From positions 1-26,102 of IMG/VR virus record IMGVR_UViG_3300042306_000316: a stretch of 26,102 bases of DNA; one strand, 5' to 3'. The position numbers were made by a program, and so were the translations under genes. The notes under the pieces were generated by a model. The model saw only the letters and a program-made list of their open reading frames with translations, had not been told where the DNA came from and ran no database searches. The stretch comes from a virus. How positions within the stretch are numbered: position 1 is the stretch's first letter; each line of letters begins with the position of its first letter. This document shows, piece after piece, positions 12,224 through 21,536 of the stretch.

Positions 12224-14512
12224 TTATCTTTGTAATCTAAAGCCACCTTCTATTTCAGTTTTCCAAATCATATCAGTAATTGTATGTTTTACAGATGTTA
12301 CTTGAAAAAATCCAGTTTGTTCATATGCTTTTGGAATACCATTTACTGCAAACTTATCACCTCTTTTAATACCACTCACACCATGTATAGTAAAACTAAA
12401 TTTAATTGGCATTAATGCAGATACTCCATTTTCTTCTTTAACAACATCATTACCATTTTTTAATGATTCAAATACTAACTGGTCATTATATGCAGTAATA
12501 TATGTCATTTCTTCTAATGTTTTTCCAAAATCAGAACTTGCAATCAAATCAATTTTTGGTGCATACCCAATTTTACTTAAAAACATTTGCATTGCCTTTT
12601 CTTTAGCTTTTTCAGCTGCTTCACTTTTTTCTTTTGCAGTAGGAGTTTTTGTAGTTCCCTTATCTGCTGGTTTAGCTTGCTTTCCCTCAATACTTTTTAA
12701 AACCAAATCATCCGAATCCGTAAAAAGTCCTTTTTTCTTTTTACTATTTACCTGAGGTTGACTTCCGTTTACTTTTTGTCCTAATCTATTTCCAATAATT
12801 TGATTCATCTTTGCACCACTAATATCTAAATCCAATGAAGCATCCATAAAAATAGAATTTGAACCAGCTACATCAAATCTATATGGAGTTCCAGATGTTT
12901 GTGGATTTACATTCATATCAACTACACATAATTCAGTAGAGCCATCCGATGAGTTTTGTTCTTGTATTTGAAAATCCCATACTCCGCCAGCTGCCCCAGA
13001 TATACCATTAAGAATTTGATATAATGCATCTTTTATAGAAAAGTTTTTAGTTTCTAATATACCTTTAACAAATTGCATATTAACATAAAGGTCTTCTAAA
13101 AATCCATAAGAAAGTGCTGGTTTATTTAATCCCACAAATGTACCATCATCTCCGAATTGAATTTGTCCTCTACTTGCAACACTACCATTTGCTATTGCTT
13201 CATCGTATGGGAATCTAACCTTTGTAGTACCATCGGTAACTGAATTATCAATTACGTTTGTGAAATCGGTTTGAGCTTGGTTTTCTGATGCTTGTAGTAA
13301 TGAAAACTTTGGTGTTTGTGGATTTGGTATGAACAATTTATTTTTATCAGTACTAAATATTTTTGGAAATGCAAAACACACAGTGTTTTTTGTATTTACT
13401 CTAACACTAACTAATTTATTTCCAACTTTAAATGCCTGAAATCCTATTTTACTTAAAACTTCAGATAATACTGAAAATCTTATAAATCCACTATCTCCAA
13501 TAAGTTCAGTACCTTCTGGTAAATCTACTTTTTTTGCATCACCACCTTTATCTGCTGTACTTGCCCCACCTCCAAATGTAAATCCAAAAAAACTAGTTCC
13601 TTTTAGTTTTGAATTCATTTCAGCTTTTACATTTTCATCTACGTTTATATAGTTTAATGTTGATGCAAAATTAACATCTTTTAATAATTCAGTAACTTCA
13701 AGACTTTGTTTATTGGATGGTAAATTATTAAATGCCATCATAAACCTTTGCTTGCCAACATCTTGTTCAGATGATATATCAGATGATTCATAAGCCTCTG
13801 CTTTATTAGTAGTTGTTTCTTCTTTACCTTCGGTATTATCAGCTGCATTAAGAAATGCTGGCAGTTCTGTAAATCCTGTACACTTTACAGTTATTGTCCA
13901 TTCTTGTCCTGTCATTGAAACACTACCACCTGTTATAAATCCTAAATAATTATCATAGTGTCCGCCAGATGCTTTTCTTTTCTTATTAACAACTTGAAAT
14001 GATTGATTTTCACCAACACTATCTCCCGTTAATCTTTGCTTATATTGAGATACTCCTTTATTTGTATTCCATCCCCATTCTAAAAATATAGTATATCCAG
14101 GCTCCAAATAATACTTACACATTGTATCCAATTGTGCTCTTGTATAACAAGTTATAGAAAATGTTGCTTTTCTAGAAATATTCCCAGCTCCCTCATCAAC
14201 TTCAATTGAAGTTATATTTGGTTTAGGTCTATATCCATGAAACTCACCAGATGGTGAAATAAAATTTCCATACCAAGTAGTACCAACTGTACCACTCATT
14301 GTATCATTACCATATATTGAGCCTGCTCCACCACGTGGGTCACCAAATAAAGAAAAGTTTGGATTAGATATTATTTGACAACCACCGCCTACACCAGACG
14401 CTACCCTAACCCAAGCATTTAAGTTAGACACTCTCATAGTATCTCCTTTTCTAAGGGCTAGTTCTTTTTGAACGTAATCTGCGATGTTGGAAAAATTTGG
14501 AAACGCTGACAT
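12224..14512 (-). CDS. Large baseplate hub-like protein
   Basis: The 762-residue protein starts MSAFPNFSNIADYVQKELAL. It has beta-rich blocks with repeated Thr/Gly/Trp strands (for example YTIFLEWGWNTN and EWTITVKCTGFTELP near 140-220), a charged Lys/Ala linker at about 600-650, and a C-terminal module ending FFQVTSVKHTITDMIWKTEIEGGFRLQR. That ending resembles the last strands of gp27/gpD-type hub proteins, where residues near the C-terminus read like VTSVKH and W.TE.EG. By position between the LysM/gp53-like gene and the end of the tail block, a central hub role is the best guess. Other baseplate or wedge proteins cannot be excluded. No lysozyme motif is visible, unlike T4 gp5. Confidence 0.6.
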   Translation of the reverse strand: MSAFPNFSNIADYVQKELALRKGDTMRVSNLNAWVRVASGVGGGCQIISNPNFSLFGDPRGGAGSIYGNDTMSGTVGTTWYGNFISPSGEFHGYRPKPNITSIEVDEGAGNISRKATFSITCYTRAQLDTMCKYYLEPGYTIFLEWGWNTNKGVSQYKQRLTGDSVGENQSFQVVNKKRKASGGHYDNYLGFITGGSVSMTGQEWTITVKCTGFTELPAFLNAADNTEGKEETTTNKAEAYESSDISSEQDVGKQRFMMAFNNLPSNKQSLEVTELLKDVNFASTLNYINVDENVKAEMNSKLKGTSFFGFTFGGGASTADKGGDAKKVDLPEGTELIGDSGFIRFSVLSEVLSKIGFQAFKVGNKLVSVRVNTKNTVCFAFPKIFSTDKNKLFIPNPQTPKFSLLQASENQAQTDFTNVIDNSVTDGTTKVRFPYDEAIANGSVASRGQIQFGDDGTFVGLNKPALSYGFLEDLYVNMQFVKGILETKNFSIKDALYQILNGISGAAGGVWDFQIQEQNSSDGSTELCVVDMNVNPQTSGTPYRFDVAGSNSIFMDASLDLDISGAKMNQIIGNRLGQKVNGSQPQVNSKKKKGLFTDSDDLVLKSIEGKQAKPADKGTTKTPTAKEKSEAAEKAKEKAMQMFLSKIGYAPKIDLIASSDFGKTLEEMTYITAYNDQLVFESLKNGNDVVKEENGVSALMPIKFSFTIHGVSGIKRGDKFAVNGIPKAYEQTGFFQVTSVKHTITDMIWKTEIEGGFRLQR

Positions 14513-14521
14513 AAACTTTAT

Positions 14522-14815
14522 TTAATTATTTGTAAAATCGGTTACTATTTGTATATAGTTTAATGGAATTCTTAATATTGTTTCTTCTGGGAATCCTAAT
14601 GGTGCATCATGTATATTATTTGCTGATGCGATTATCCACCAAAGGGTTGGGTCTTGATAATATTGAAATGCTAATGTATCCAATCTATCACCTAATTCGG
14701 TCATTACATAGACATCATCATCTCTCAATGGAATATTAGGATATATTTTTGGTCTATATACCTCTCTACCATCGTGGGTTTTTTTAGTTTCTAATTCGTA
14801 ATATCTACTTTCCAT
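14522..14815 (-). CDS. LysM/gp53-like baseplate protein
   Basis: This is a 97-residue protein. Residues about 38-85 form a LysM-like unit: GDRLDTLAFQYYQDPTLWWI followed by IASANNI and a Pro-rich ILRIPLN end. This pattern is shared by gp53-like wedge proteins of T4-like phages and by tail protein X. In those systems it helps lock baseplate parts together rather than binding free peptidoglycan. It sits 4 bases downstream of the gp48/gp54-like gene and 9 bases upstream of the hub gene, which fits a baseplate operon. Confidence 0.8.
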   Translation of the reverse strand: MESRYYELETKKTHDGREVYRPKIYPNIPLRDDDVYVMTELGDRLDTLAFQYYQDPTLWWIIASANNIHDAPLGFPEETILRIPLNYIQIVTDFTNN

Positions 14816-14819
14816 ATCT

Positions 14820-17606
14820 TTAAGTTATATTATCACTTTTTTCATAGAACTTTCCATCTACATAAAAACCTTGCATTTTTCCTGTTTTAATCAATGATTG
14901 CTTTACAGCCTCAACTCCTGTATATCTTTCTACAATTTCCTTTTGCTGCCCCATCGGCCCATCCCAATAAGAATAAGTATATCCAAATGTACTAACGTAT
15001 CCTTGCGTTTGTATAAGTTTTCCATTAGCATATATTTTTCCTTCATATCCATCGCCAGTATCCCTTGCTTCAATTTTATATGTTGGTGGTGGTTCTACTT
15101 TTGGTACTGCTGCGTTTTCCAAACCAGAATTTGTTTGTGTTGCTGTTGTTGCTTGAGCAGGATTATTAACAGGTGCAGTTGCTGACACAGCATCAACCTT
15201 TGGGGTAGTTGTATTAATAGATGCCTCAGCTTGTGCGGTACTTTCTTTATTATTTGAGTCAGCTGCAGCTTCTATTGAAGTTGCTGTATTTTCTGTTGTA
15301 AACGTTGATGATGTTTCTTTACCACTTTTATCTTTTCCTTTTCTAATTTCTCTAGGTAATTTATCAAATCCATATAAATAACCATCCTTTGTATTTGATT
15401 TTGATTCCACAAAGTTTAATGTTACACTAACATCTATTATTTTTGGTAATTTGTAATTATCTAAAGATGTTGATTCCCCATTCAATTTGAATGATTCATT
15501 ATCAGCCATACCCATAGCAGCAACAGGTCCAACTTCCCAAGTACTATTATCATCAACAGTATATGAAAGTTGTGCAATAAAACATTCTTTATTTTTATAT
15601 AAATTTCCAATTGTAACTCTAAGGAATGGTGCAAGTACTGCTATATTTCCTGCATATCCCTGTGGGTATGCTAATGATGTCAAAAAGTTTAATCTTTGCC
15701 AAGCTGCTATATGTTGTAATGGTGTAGTTGAATATACTTTAAAATTAAAAGATACACTTCTTTCTATACCAGTATAAGTCCAATATGGAAATGGTGAACC
15801 AATAAATTTAGCCGAATCCCAACTTGGTGTTGTAGTTTCTGTAATACCAGATAAAGTTGCTCTGAAGTTTACTGATTGCTTTTTTGCAATTGATGTAAAT
15901 TTTAAAGTTATAAAATCATAATCATCCAATGTATCAGGCCCTATTTTTAATTCACTACCAGCATATTGAGTTTTTTCATTTACAAAATCAGTTTTACCAC
16001 TACTATCAATACCATATTTTGTTTTTAAAGTTACTTTAGGAGTTTGTGCATCTTTTAATGATGAATAAGTACTAATAGTAACTCCCGGTCTTTCAGCTGA
16101 TGTTGCGCTTGTACTCATATCGGCAGTTGCTGCGGTTAGTGCTGCTAACTTAGATGATAAATCATTTCTTAATGCAACATCATCCTGCGATGAATCAACC
16201 GTCTCTGAATATTTTGTTTTACCATCGTGCTTAGATTCTACTCCGGCCGCTATTGCTTTTTCATCCTTTGCAGCCAAATTTTGTTGTCCTTCTTTTCTAC
16301 CTTCGGATAACTTAGCAGTTGCATCTTTTGTTGTTGAATCTAATGTTTCTTTGGTAGATGCAAATGGATTTTTAACTGGTAATGTTTTACCTGTTAATGA
16401 TATATCAGGAGCTACTTCCGGAACACCTGGTTTAGCTACGGCCGCACCTTTAGATTTAGATTCATCATTAGCAGTATTTAATCCATCTAATTTGGATGAT
16501 AAATCGTTTCTTAATTTAATATCATCCGATTTAGCATCTATTGTAGATGAATATGTAATATTAGCATCTTTAGCTCCTGCAGGTGTATCTTTTTTTGTAT
16601 CGCCTATTTTTGTTTTACCATCCGATATTGCTTGTTGTCCTTGCTTTTGGGCCTCTGCTAATTTTGTTTTTCCACTTTCAACTGCTGTTTTAAATTTATC
16701 ACTAACACTTGAAAATAATCCACCAGGATTTGGAATATCCAATCCTTTTGATTTTGGTACTAACTCATCTATTTTTTTATTAACACGGGGGCCGCCACCT
16801 AATGCTTTTGTTTCTTGTGCAACTAAAATAGATGAAAGGTCATTTCTTTTAAAATAATCTTCATCAGTTGGACTTATAGTATCTGAATATTTTCCGGAAC
16901 TATCGTATTGTACTTCTTGGTCACTTTTACCTGCTAAGTTTTGTGCACCCTGCTTAGGTGCTCCAAATAATTTTTTCTTTATTTCACCTTTAAGTAAATT
17001 TATACCTGCTCCCAATAATTGATTACCAATTTGCTTAGGAGTTCCTCTTGCACTATTCTTTAAAACTTGTCCAACTAAATTACCTTTAGAATCTCCTTTA
17101 ATTTTAGCAAGAGTAATCATCGTATCAGGTTCTTTACCTGCTTTGAAATCTGCGTTTAATGAAATCTTTGTTGGTATAGTTGATTCAGGAAAAGCAATAC
17201 CTAATTTACCAGCAATTTTTAATCCAAAATCTTCTGCTTTTTTAAGGAAGTTACCAACAATACCAGCATCTTGTGGGTTATTGGAATTTACACTATCCTT
17301 CATTATTTCAACTAGTCTAGTTGATTTTTTTTGAAATTTAAATATATCAGTACCATATATTAAAGGTGCTGATAATGTATTTATTATTCGTAATCCACTT
17401 GTTTCTTCTTCTAATCTAGTTTCACCTTTGGTTGTTGATATTTTTCGTCTAATTGCAGTTGCTGCTTTAAAAGATGGTTCTAATAATACCGTAGTGTTCG
17501 CACTTATAGGTAAATCCTTACTATTGCGGATATCATATTTCTGCTCAGCAGTTTTACCATCTGCTAATACTTTGGTCTTAAATAATTCTTCTATTGTCTT
17601 ACCCAT
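14820..17606 (-). CDS. Baseplate/tail-tube-cap protein (gp48/gp54-like) with internal repeats
   Basis: This is a 928-residue protein. Residues 1-235 form a start region with helical segments. Three repeats follow with anchors at Tyr240, Tyr352 and Tyr466, each reading roughly YS-T-(D/E)-DD-RNDLSS and spaced 112-114 residues. About 550-750 is a conserved beta domain (DYDFITLKFTSI, FIGSPFPYWTYTGIERSVSFNF, AWQRLNFLTSLAYPQGYAG, WEVGPVAAMG) that fits baseplate proteins of marine T4-like phages placed as gp48/gp54. A Ser/Thr/Ala linker leads to a C-terminal domain at about 838-928 (GYEGKIYANGKLIQTQGYV). By family it would cap the baseplate hub and start the tail tube. The repeats are much longer than in T4 gp48 or gp54. 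It begins 2 bases after the tape-measure stop. Confidence 0.7.
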   Translation of the reverse strand: MGKTIEELFKTKVLADGKTAEQKYDIRNSKDLPISANTTVLLEPSFKAATAIRRKISTTKGETRLEEETSGLRIINTLSAPLIYGTDIFKFQKKSTRLVEIMKDSVNSNNPQDAGIVGNFLKKAEDFGLKIAGKLGIAFPESTIPTKISLNADFKAGKEPDTMITLAKIKGDSKGNLVGQVLKNSARGTPKQIGNQLLGAGINLLKGEIKKKLFGAPKQGAQNLAGKSDQEVQYDSSGKYSDTISPTDEDYFKRNDLSSILVAQETKALGGGPRVNKKIDELVPKSKGLDIPNPGGLFSSVSDKFKTAVESGKTKLAEAQKQGQQAISDGKTKIGDTKKDTPAGAKDANITYSSTIDAKSDDIKLRNDLSSKLDGLNTANDESKSKGAAVAKPGVPEVAPDISLTGKTLPVKNPFASTKETLDSTTKDATAKLSEGRKEGQQNLAAKDEKAIAAGVESKHDGKTKYSETVDSSQDDVALRNDLSSKLAALTAATADMSTSATSAERPGVTISTYSSLKDAQTPKVTLKTKYGIDSSGKTDFVNEKTQYAGSELKIGPDTLDDYDFITLKFTSIAKKQSVNFRATLSGITETTTPSWDSAKFIGSPFPYWTYTGIERSVSFNFKVYSTTPLQHIAAWQRLNFLTSLAYPQGYAGNIAVLAPFLRVTIGNLYKNKECFIAQLSYTVDDNSTWEVGPVAAMGMADNESFKLNGESTSLDNYKLPKIIDVSVTLNFVESKSNTKDGYLYGFDKLPREIRKGKDKSGKETSSTFTTENTATSIEAAADSNNKESTAQAEASINTTTPKVDAVSATAPVNNPAQATTATQTNSGLENAAVPKVEPPPTYKIEARDTGDGYEGKIYANGKLIQTQGYVSTFGYTYSYWDGPMGQQKEIVERYTGVEAVKQSLIKTGKMQGFYVDGKFYEKSDNIT
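16150..16900 (-). repeat. Three imperfect repeats of about 112 codons in the baseplate gene
   Basis: The coded protein repeats a Tyr-Ser ... Asp-Asp ... Arg-Asn-Asp-Leu-Ser-Ser core three times at a 112-114-residue spacing, separated by Lys/Ala/Gln-rich helical segments such as EGQQNLAAK and KQGQQAISDGK. The repetition is visible at protein level more than DNA level. Confidence 0.7.
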
Positions 17607-17608
17607 CG

Positions 17609-20203
17609 TTATCTTTTACCATATGAATTTGAACTACCCTTATCAACTATTGCCGATACTCTTGATGTAACTTTTTGTCCATCCATATTAACGGATATTT
17701 TACCAGCATTTAAATCTGCTCTTAAACCTTTTATTTCTTCAATCAATTGAGCCGTACTATCAGTCTTACCTTCACCACCACCTTCTCCACCACCTCCAAA
17801 TAAGCTAGATAATCCACCCAATGCCATCAAAACAGGAAGTGCAAGTAAACCACTAATAGCAACCAATGCTAATGCACCTGCTAACATAGTTAATGCACCT
17901 GCTAATCCTAAAATTGGCATGTAATCTATTTGAGATACTGCTGATATTTGTTCCATTATAGCTGGTAGTGTTGCGGATATTGCACCAAATCCACTACCTA
18001 TTAAATTCATACCAGTTCCAAATACTATCAATGCTGCACCTAAAACAGCTATACCCAATGCACCAGCTAATACAAATGGTAATATTAAACCAAGTCCAGC
18101 AGCTGCTACACCAAATAAAACCAATCCAGCTGCTGCAGCTAATACAGAATCTATATTTAATCCTTGTATTAAACTCATAGCAAATGCAAATGGTATCAAT
18201 GCTGCGCCTAATATTGCTATTGCTATTGCTCCTTGTATCATAGAACCACTTGCTTTTGATAATACATATGCAATACCAGCCAATCCAACCAATCCAACCA
18301 ATCCCTTACCAACATCTTCCCACTTAACCGTTGCAAACTCTTGGAATGCTTTAGCAGATACATAAAGTGCTGCTGCTAATATTAATAATGCAGCTGCTCC
18401 TTTAATTAAATCACCTGCTTTTATCTTTCCAAATTTATTAGCTTGGTCAGCTCCCCCACCACCAGGTGCTGGAGTTGTTGCAGTAGATGGAGTTTTAGCT
18501 GCAGCTGCTGCGTTTCTTTGTGCAAGTAATTCTTTTCCTTTTGAAAAACTACCACCAGCAAATTGAGATGCAGAATCACCAGGACCACCTTTACCCATAA
18601 TTTTACTAGCTGCCGCTTTAACCATATTTTTTACAAACTCTGCCGATGATTTTACAATACCACCCATATTAATTCCCAACCCACTTAATCCAGTTCCCAT
18701 TTGGCCAATTGCAATTAAACTACTACCAAATCCTTTAGCAACACCAGCCAATGGTCCTGTTACAAATGCAGTAGTTCCTTCCCAAAGTGCGCTCCATTTA
18801 GAATTGCTACCTTCACCAATATCAGATATTTTATCTGCATTGGTTGCCATTTTTTGGAATTCATCAACTGATAATCCCAATAACTCTGCCGCTTTTCTCT
18901 TTTGGAAGATATCCATTTTATTGAATGCTTCTATACCACCCAATTCATCCAAAGTTGATTTTACAGCTCCGTTAATATCTCCCTCATATGCTAAACCTCT
19001 TGCTCTATCTAAATTAAGATTTTTACCAAGCATTGCACCCAATTCCATCTCCGCATTAATAGATGTTTCAAAATCTAAAAGGGAATCAGTTACTTTCGTC
19101 ATTGAATCCATACTAACACCCATCTTAGCTGCTGCTACTGCTGCCTTAGATATATTTAATCCACCATTTTTACCATATTCAGCAAATGCTTTTGTTGAAC
19201 CAGCTACATCCTTCATTAAGGAATCAATTGGAACACCAGCCGCTTTACCCATTGATTTTGTAGCTGCTGCCATATCCATAGCAGTTGAAGCAGAACCTTC
19301 GTTCATTCTTGCAAAGTTACCAACTACATTTGCAGCTTCAGCACCACTAATACCCATATTAGTTGCCATTAAATTGGCATTCAACTGAGTACTAAATGAT
19401 ACATCTTTTAATCCACCAAATTCTTTTGATAATCCCTTTGCAGTTTCTTCTGCATCCTTAAATGCAAAACCTAAAGCAAATGTTGATATTTGTGCTGAAT
19501 CCACGTATCCTCCAAAACTTCTAACACTCTTACCCCACGCCTCCAAACCATACCCAGCACCAAGTATTGCAGCTCCTAAAGCTCCCTTAACATTAGATGT
19601 TAATAAACTTGCAGTTTCTAATATACCACCTATTGTATCTTTTATACCATCATATACAGCTAATTGCTTTCCTAAAAAATCTTTTTGAGCCTTAGTCATT
19701 TTACCAAGACTAGCTGCCATTTTATTTTGGTCTGCTAAATTTTCAAGAATAACTTTATCTGTTTCACTTATAGTGCCTAATGTACCTTTTAAATCATCAT
19801 ATTCTTTTTTCAATGCAGCATGTCCCGCCACATCATCCAATGTTAATTGTGCTATATCACTATTGATATCAGCCATTTTATTTAATACTTGAGTTTGTTC
19901 AAGTGTTAATGTATTGGATGTAAGAGTATTTTTAATTCTATCTCTTTCAAATTTATTTAGATTTTGGTACAAACCACTTATACTACTTACTGACTTTTCA
20001 GCGTTCTTAAGACCATCTAGTCTATCTTGATTTATTTTTTTAATTTCCTTTCCAGCATCTGATATTATTTTTTCCTGCTCCTTCAGTGCTGCAGTCATAT
20101 CTCGATTTAGACGTAAACCTTCTGCCAACAAACGATTATGCTCAGCTTCTGCGTTTGATATTTTCAGTAAGGCTGCTGCTTTTTTATTTTCTAAATCGGC
20201 CAT
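17609..20203 (-). CDS. Tail tape measure protein
   Basis: This is an 864-residue protein. Residues 1-60 and 110-200 are coiled-coil-like (ISNAEAEHNRLLAEGLRLNR, then Lys/Asp/Leu-rich helices). About 200-560 is Ala/Gly/Ser-rich and helical. About 600-810 is a long series of hydrophobic Ala/Gly/Leu segments (for example GAIAIAILGAALIPFAFAM), typical of tape measures that insert into host membranes, and is followed by a Gly-rich stretch. The C-terminus ends in a polar tail. In contractile-tailed phages this protein fills the tube, sets its length and helps pass DNA through the inner membrane. At about 0.15 nm per residue it would suggest a tail near 130 nm (inference). It lies downstream of the gp26/gp51-like pair, as expected. 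Confidence 0.9.
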   Translation of the reverse strand: MADLENKKAAALLKISNAEAEHNRLLAEGLRLNRDMTAALKEQEKIISDAGKEIKKINQDRLDGLKNAEKSVSSISGLYQNLNKFERDRIKNTLTSNTLTLEQTQVLNKMADINSDIAQLTLDDVAGHAALKKEYDDLKGTLGTISETDKVILENLADQNKMAASLGKMTKAQKDFLGKQLAVYDGIKDTIGGILETASLLTSNVKGALGAAILGAGYGLEAWGKSVRSFGGYVDSAQISTFALGFAFKDAEETAKGLSKEFGGLKDVSFSTQLNANLMATNMGISGAEAANVVGNFARMNEGSASTAMDMAAATKSMGKAAGVPIDSLMKDVAGSTKAFAEYGKNGGLNISKAAVAAAKMGVSMDSMTKVTDSLLDFETSINAEMELGAMLGKNLNLDRARGLAYEGDINGAVKSTLDELGGIEAFNKMDIFQKRKAAELLGLSVDEFQKMATNADKISDIGEGSNSKWSALWEGTTAFVTGPLAGVAKGFGSSLIAIGQMGTGLSGLGINMGGIVKSSAEFVKNMVKAAASKIMGKGGPGDSASQFAGGSFSKGKELLAQRNAAAAAKTPSTATTPAPGGGGADQANKFGKIKAGDLIKGAAALLILAAALYVSAKAFQEFATVKWEDVGKGLVGLVGLAGIAYVLSKASGSMIQGAIAIAILGAALIPFAFAMSLIQGLNIDSVLAAAAGLVLFGVAAAGLGLILPFVLAGALGIAVLGAALIVFGTGMNLIGSGFGAISATLPAIMEQISAVSQIDYMPILGLAGALTMLAGALALVAISGLLALPVLMALGGLSSLFGGGGEGGGEGKTDSTAQLIEEIKGLRADLNAGKISVNMDGQKVTSRVSAIVDKGSSNSYGKR

Positions 20204-20211
20204 TTATAGAA

Positions 20212-20427
20212 TTATTTTGAATACTTTTGTATTAATTTATTAAGAGTATCACTTTCTTTTTCAATTCTTTCCATAGCATCAATTACATCCGGTGGAAATT
20301 TGTTTTGTTTTGCCTGGTCTAATGCTTTATTTATTGCATTTTGTTTTAATCCATCAAAAAATGCATCAGTAAATTTTTTAGCTGAACTGAATAGACCCTC
20401 TTTAATTGGTTGTTTTTGTTTTGACAT
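20212..20427 (-). CDS. Small conserved-looking tail protein of unknown function
   Basis: This is a 71-residue, mostly helical, charged protein (MSKQKQPIKEGLFSSAKKF ... ESDTLNKLIQKYSK). Small proteins of this type precede the tape measure gene in marine T4-like phages, but I know no function for them. The start is well supported: AAAAGGAG lies 7 bases before the ATG, and an ATATTTATA motif is 21 bases upstream, directly after a terminator. It therefore starts a transcription unit that includes the tape measure and baseplate genes. Confidence 0.8.
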   Translation of the reverse strand: MSKQKQPIKEGLFSSAKKFTDAFFDGLKQNAINKALDQAKQNKFPPDVIDAMERIEKESDTLNKLIQKYSK

Positions 20428-20447
20428 AGTTTTCTCCTTTTATATTG

Positions 20448-20456
20448 TATAAATAT
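20448..20456 (-). promoter_or_regulatory. Late-promoter-like motif ATATTTATA (tape measure/baseplate unit)
   Basis: The coding strand reads CCAATATTTATACAAT, 21 bases before the start codon at 20427 and right after the terminator of the upstream unit. No TTTG box lies at a suitable distance, so it is not a host-type promoter. Confidence 0.5.
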
Positions 20457-20464
20457 TGGATAAT

Positions 20465-20493
20465 AAAAAAGTGAGGATTAACGCATCCTCACT
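20465..20493 (-). terminator. Rho-independent terminator after the gp51-like gene
   Basis: A perfect 9-bp stem AGTGAGGAT/ATCCTCACT (20470-20478 with 20485-20493) has a 6-base loop and a run of six T on the minus strand. The stem includes the last codons and stop of the preceding gene. Confidence 0.85.
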
Positions 20494-20726
20494 TTCGATT
20501 TACTTTGAGCTTTTTTATATTCCTCAGCTTCTTTTTTCTTCATTTCAACCAATTTATTGAAATAAAACCTTCTCAAATATACAGGCATATGGTAAACTTC
20601 AGACCAAGTAAATCCATTACTGAATTGAACCATTTCCCAAATTTGCGAATGTAATTGTATTCTATAATCAAGCGGAAGGGTAAAAAAAGTTAATCCCGAA
20701 GGGTATATCAAGCGCCTCCGTTTCAC
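20478..20726 (-). CDS. gp51-like baseplate/tail assembly protein (start uncertain)
   Basis: The frame gives up to 82 residues from a GTG at 20726. The likely conserved part begins near residue 17: LPLDYRIQLHSQIWEMVQF, GFTWSEVYHMPVYLRRFYF, then a Lys/Glu-rich helical tail ending KVRMR. The VY-MPV-LR-F pattern fits the small protein that follows gp26 in marine T4-like phages (gp51-like, hub assembly). It overlaps the gp26-like gene by 59 bases in another frame. The GTG start has no good ribosome site, and GGAGG lies inside codons 3-4. A downstream ATG (codon 32) would cut into the conserved part. The frame may instead be entered by slippage at a T7 run within the overlap. Confidence 0.7.
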   Translation of the reverse strand: MKRRRLIYPSGLTFFTLPLDYRIQLHSQIWEMVQFSNGFTWSEVYHMPVYLRRFYFNKLVEMKKKEAEEYKKAQSKSKVRMR

Positions 20727-21477
20727 CAGTTATTTGTGATGTAAATTGGAATGTCAAATCCATATCAGGACTCATTTCCTTAACATGCTTTCTAAACGCC
20801 TTAGTATCTTTTGCTAAGAATGCATTATATACCCATCTATTGATAAATCCTCTATCAGTATTACCATCAACAGATGTAATCATATACTTCAATCTAGTTG
20901 TTACATCATATTGAGTAGATGAGTTTTTGTTTAATTTTTCTAAAGCCTGAGTTTCTTTTGTTATCTCTTGCTCATCACCATGTGTAAGTAATTTAAATTC
21001 AATTTCTTTACCACTTGAAGGTAATATGAATTTATATGAATTATTAGAATTTAATACTTCCGTATCAATATCTTTTGTTTGCACTTTACCCAAATCAATA
21101 GTTACTGCTTGCTTTTCTAAAGTAAAAGGGTCAGTCATTTCTATCTCATAATCAGCGCCATATCCTAAAATACGAGTTGCTAAAAGGATAGCGTTCTTAT
21201 CACCAATGTAAATATCATTTGGATTTACACCTGGTTCAACCACAACCGATTCAAATAACTTATCCAATACAATACCTTTTTTAATAAGGTTTTGGGATGC
21301 AAGAATATCTTCTTCTCTTGCTGTCATATACTTTATCTCACAAGTACCCTTTCTTAATGGATGTCCTTCAGGATATACTAATCCTTGAGATGGTAATTCA
21401 ATGGTTTCGGTTGGGAAATCATTTTGTTTTGGTGCGGTTTGCATTTGCACCTTAGTTGTATTTGTCATTTCTGCCAT
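20668..21477 (-). CDS. gp26-like baseplate hub assembly protein
   Basis: The 269-residue protein matches the T4-like gp26 baseplate family as found in marine myophages: ETIELPSQGLVYPEGHPLRKG, then EIKYMTAREEDILASQNLIKKGIVLDKL, DKNAILLATRILGYG, and a C-terminal beta-rich part ending DIPFGINFFYPSA. In T4-like phages it acts in assembly of the baseplate hub. It is longer than T4 gp26 (about 208 residues). Its last 20 codons overlap the next gene. An ATATTTATA-like motif lies 25 bases upstream, after a terminator, so it heads its own unit. Confidence 0.8.
   Translation of the reverse strand: MAEMTNTTKVQMQTAPKQNDFPTETIELPSQGLVYPEGHPLRKGTCEIKYMTAREEDILASQNLIKKGIVLDKLFESVVVEPGVNPNDIYIGDKNAILLATRILGYGADYEIEMTDPFTLEKQAVTIDLGKVQTKDIDTEVLNSNNSYKFILPSSGKEIEFKLLTHGDEQEITKETQALEKLNKNSSTQYDVTTRLKYMITSVDGNTDRGFINRWVYNAFLAKDTKAFRKHVKEMSPDMDLTFQFTSQITGETEALDIPFGINFFYPSA
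20682..20688 (-). other. Possible ribosomal slippage site (T7 run) joining gp26-like and gp51-like frames
   Basis: On the coding strand AAC-TTT-TTT-TAC in the gp26 frame contains seven T. A shift of +1 or -2 there re-pairs tRNA-Phe perfectly with TTT and enters the gp51-like frame (ACT-TTT-TTT-ACC) just before its conserved part. It occupies the place, before the tape measure, where lambda G/GT and Mu use programmed frameshifts. No stimulating hairpin was identified. Confidence 0.3.
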
Positions 21478-21501
21478 AACGTTGTTTATTTTGTTTGTAT
21501 A

Positions 21502-21510
21502 TATAAATAC
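21502..21510 (-). promoter_or_regulatory. Late-promoter-like motif (gp26-like unit)
   Basis: The coding strand reads GTATTTATATAT, one base off the common 9-mer, 25 bases before the start codon at 21477. Confidence 0.4.
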
Positions 21511-21536
21511 ATAGAAATTAAAAAAATAGAAAGCAC

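Noticed and set aside
16351-16857. Plus-strand frame of 168 codons opposite the baseplate gene
   Set aside because: It is antisense to the repeat region and has no recognisable domain.
18804-19388. Plus-strand frame of 194 codons opposite the tape measure gene
   Set aside because: It is fully antisense to a confident gene, with composition explained by that gene's Ala/Gly bias and no upstream signals.
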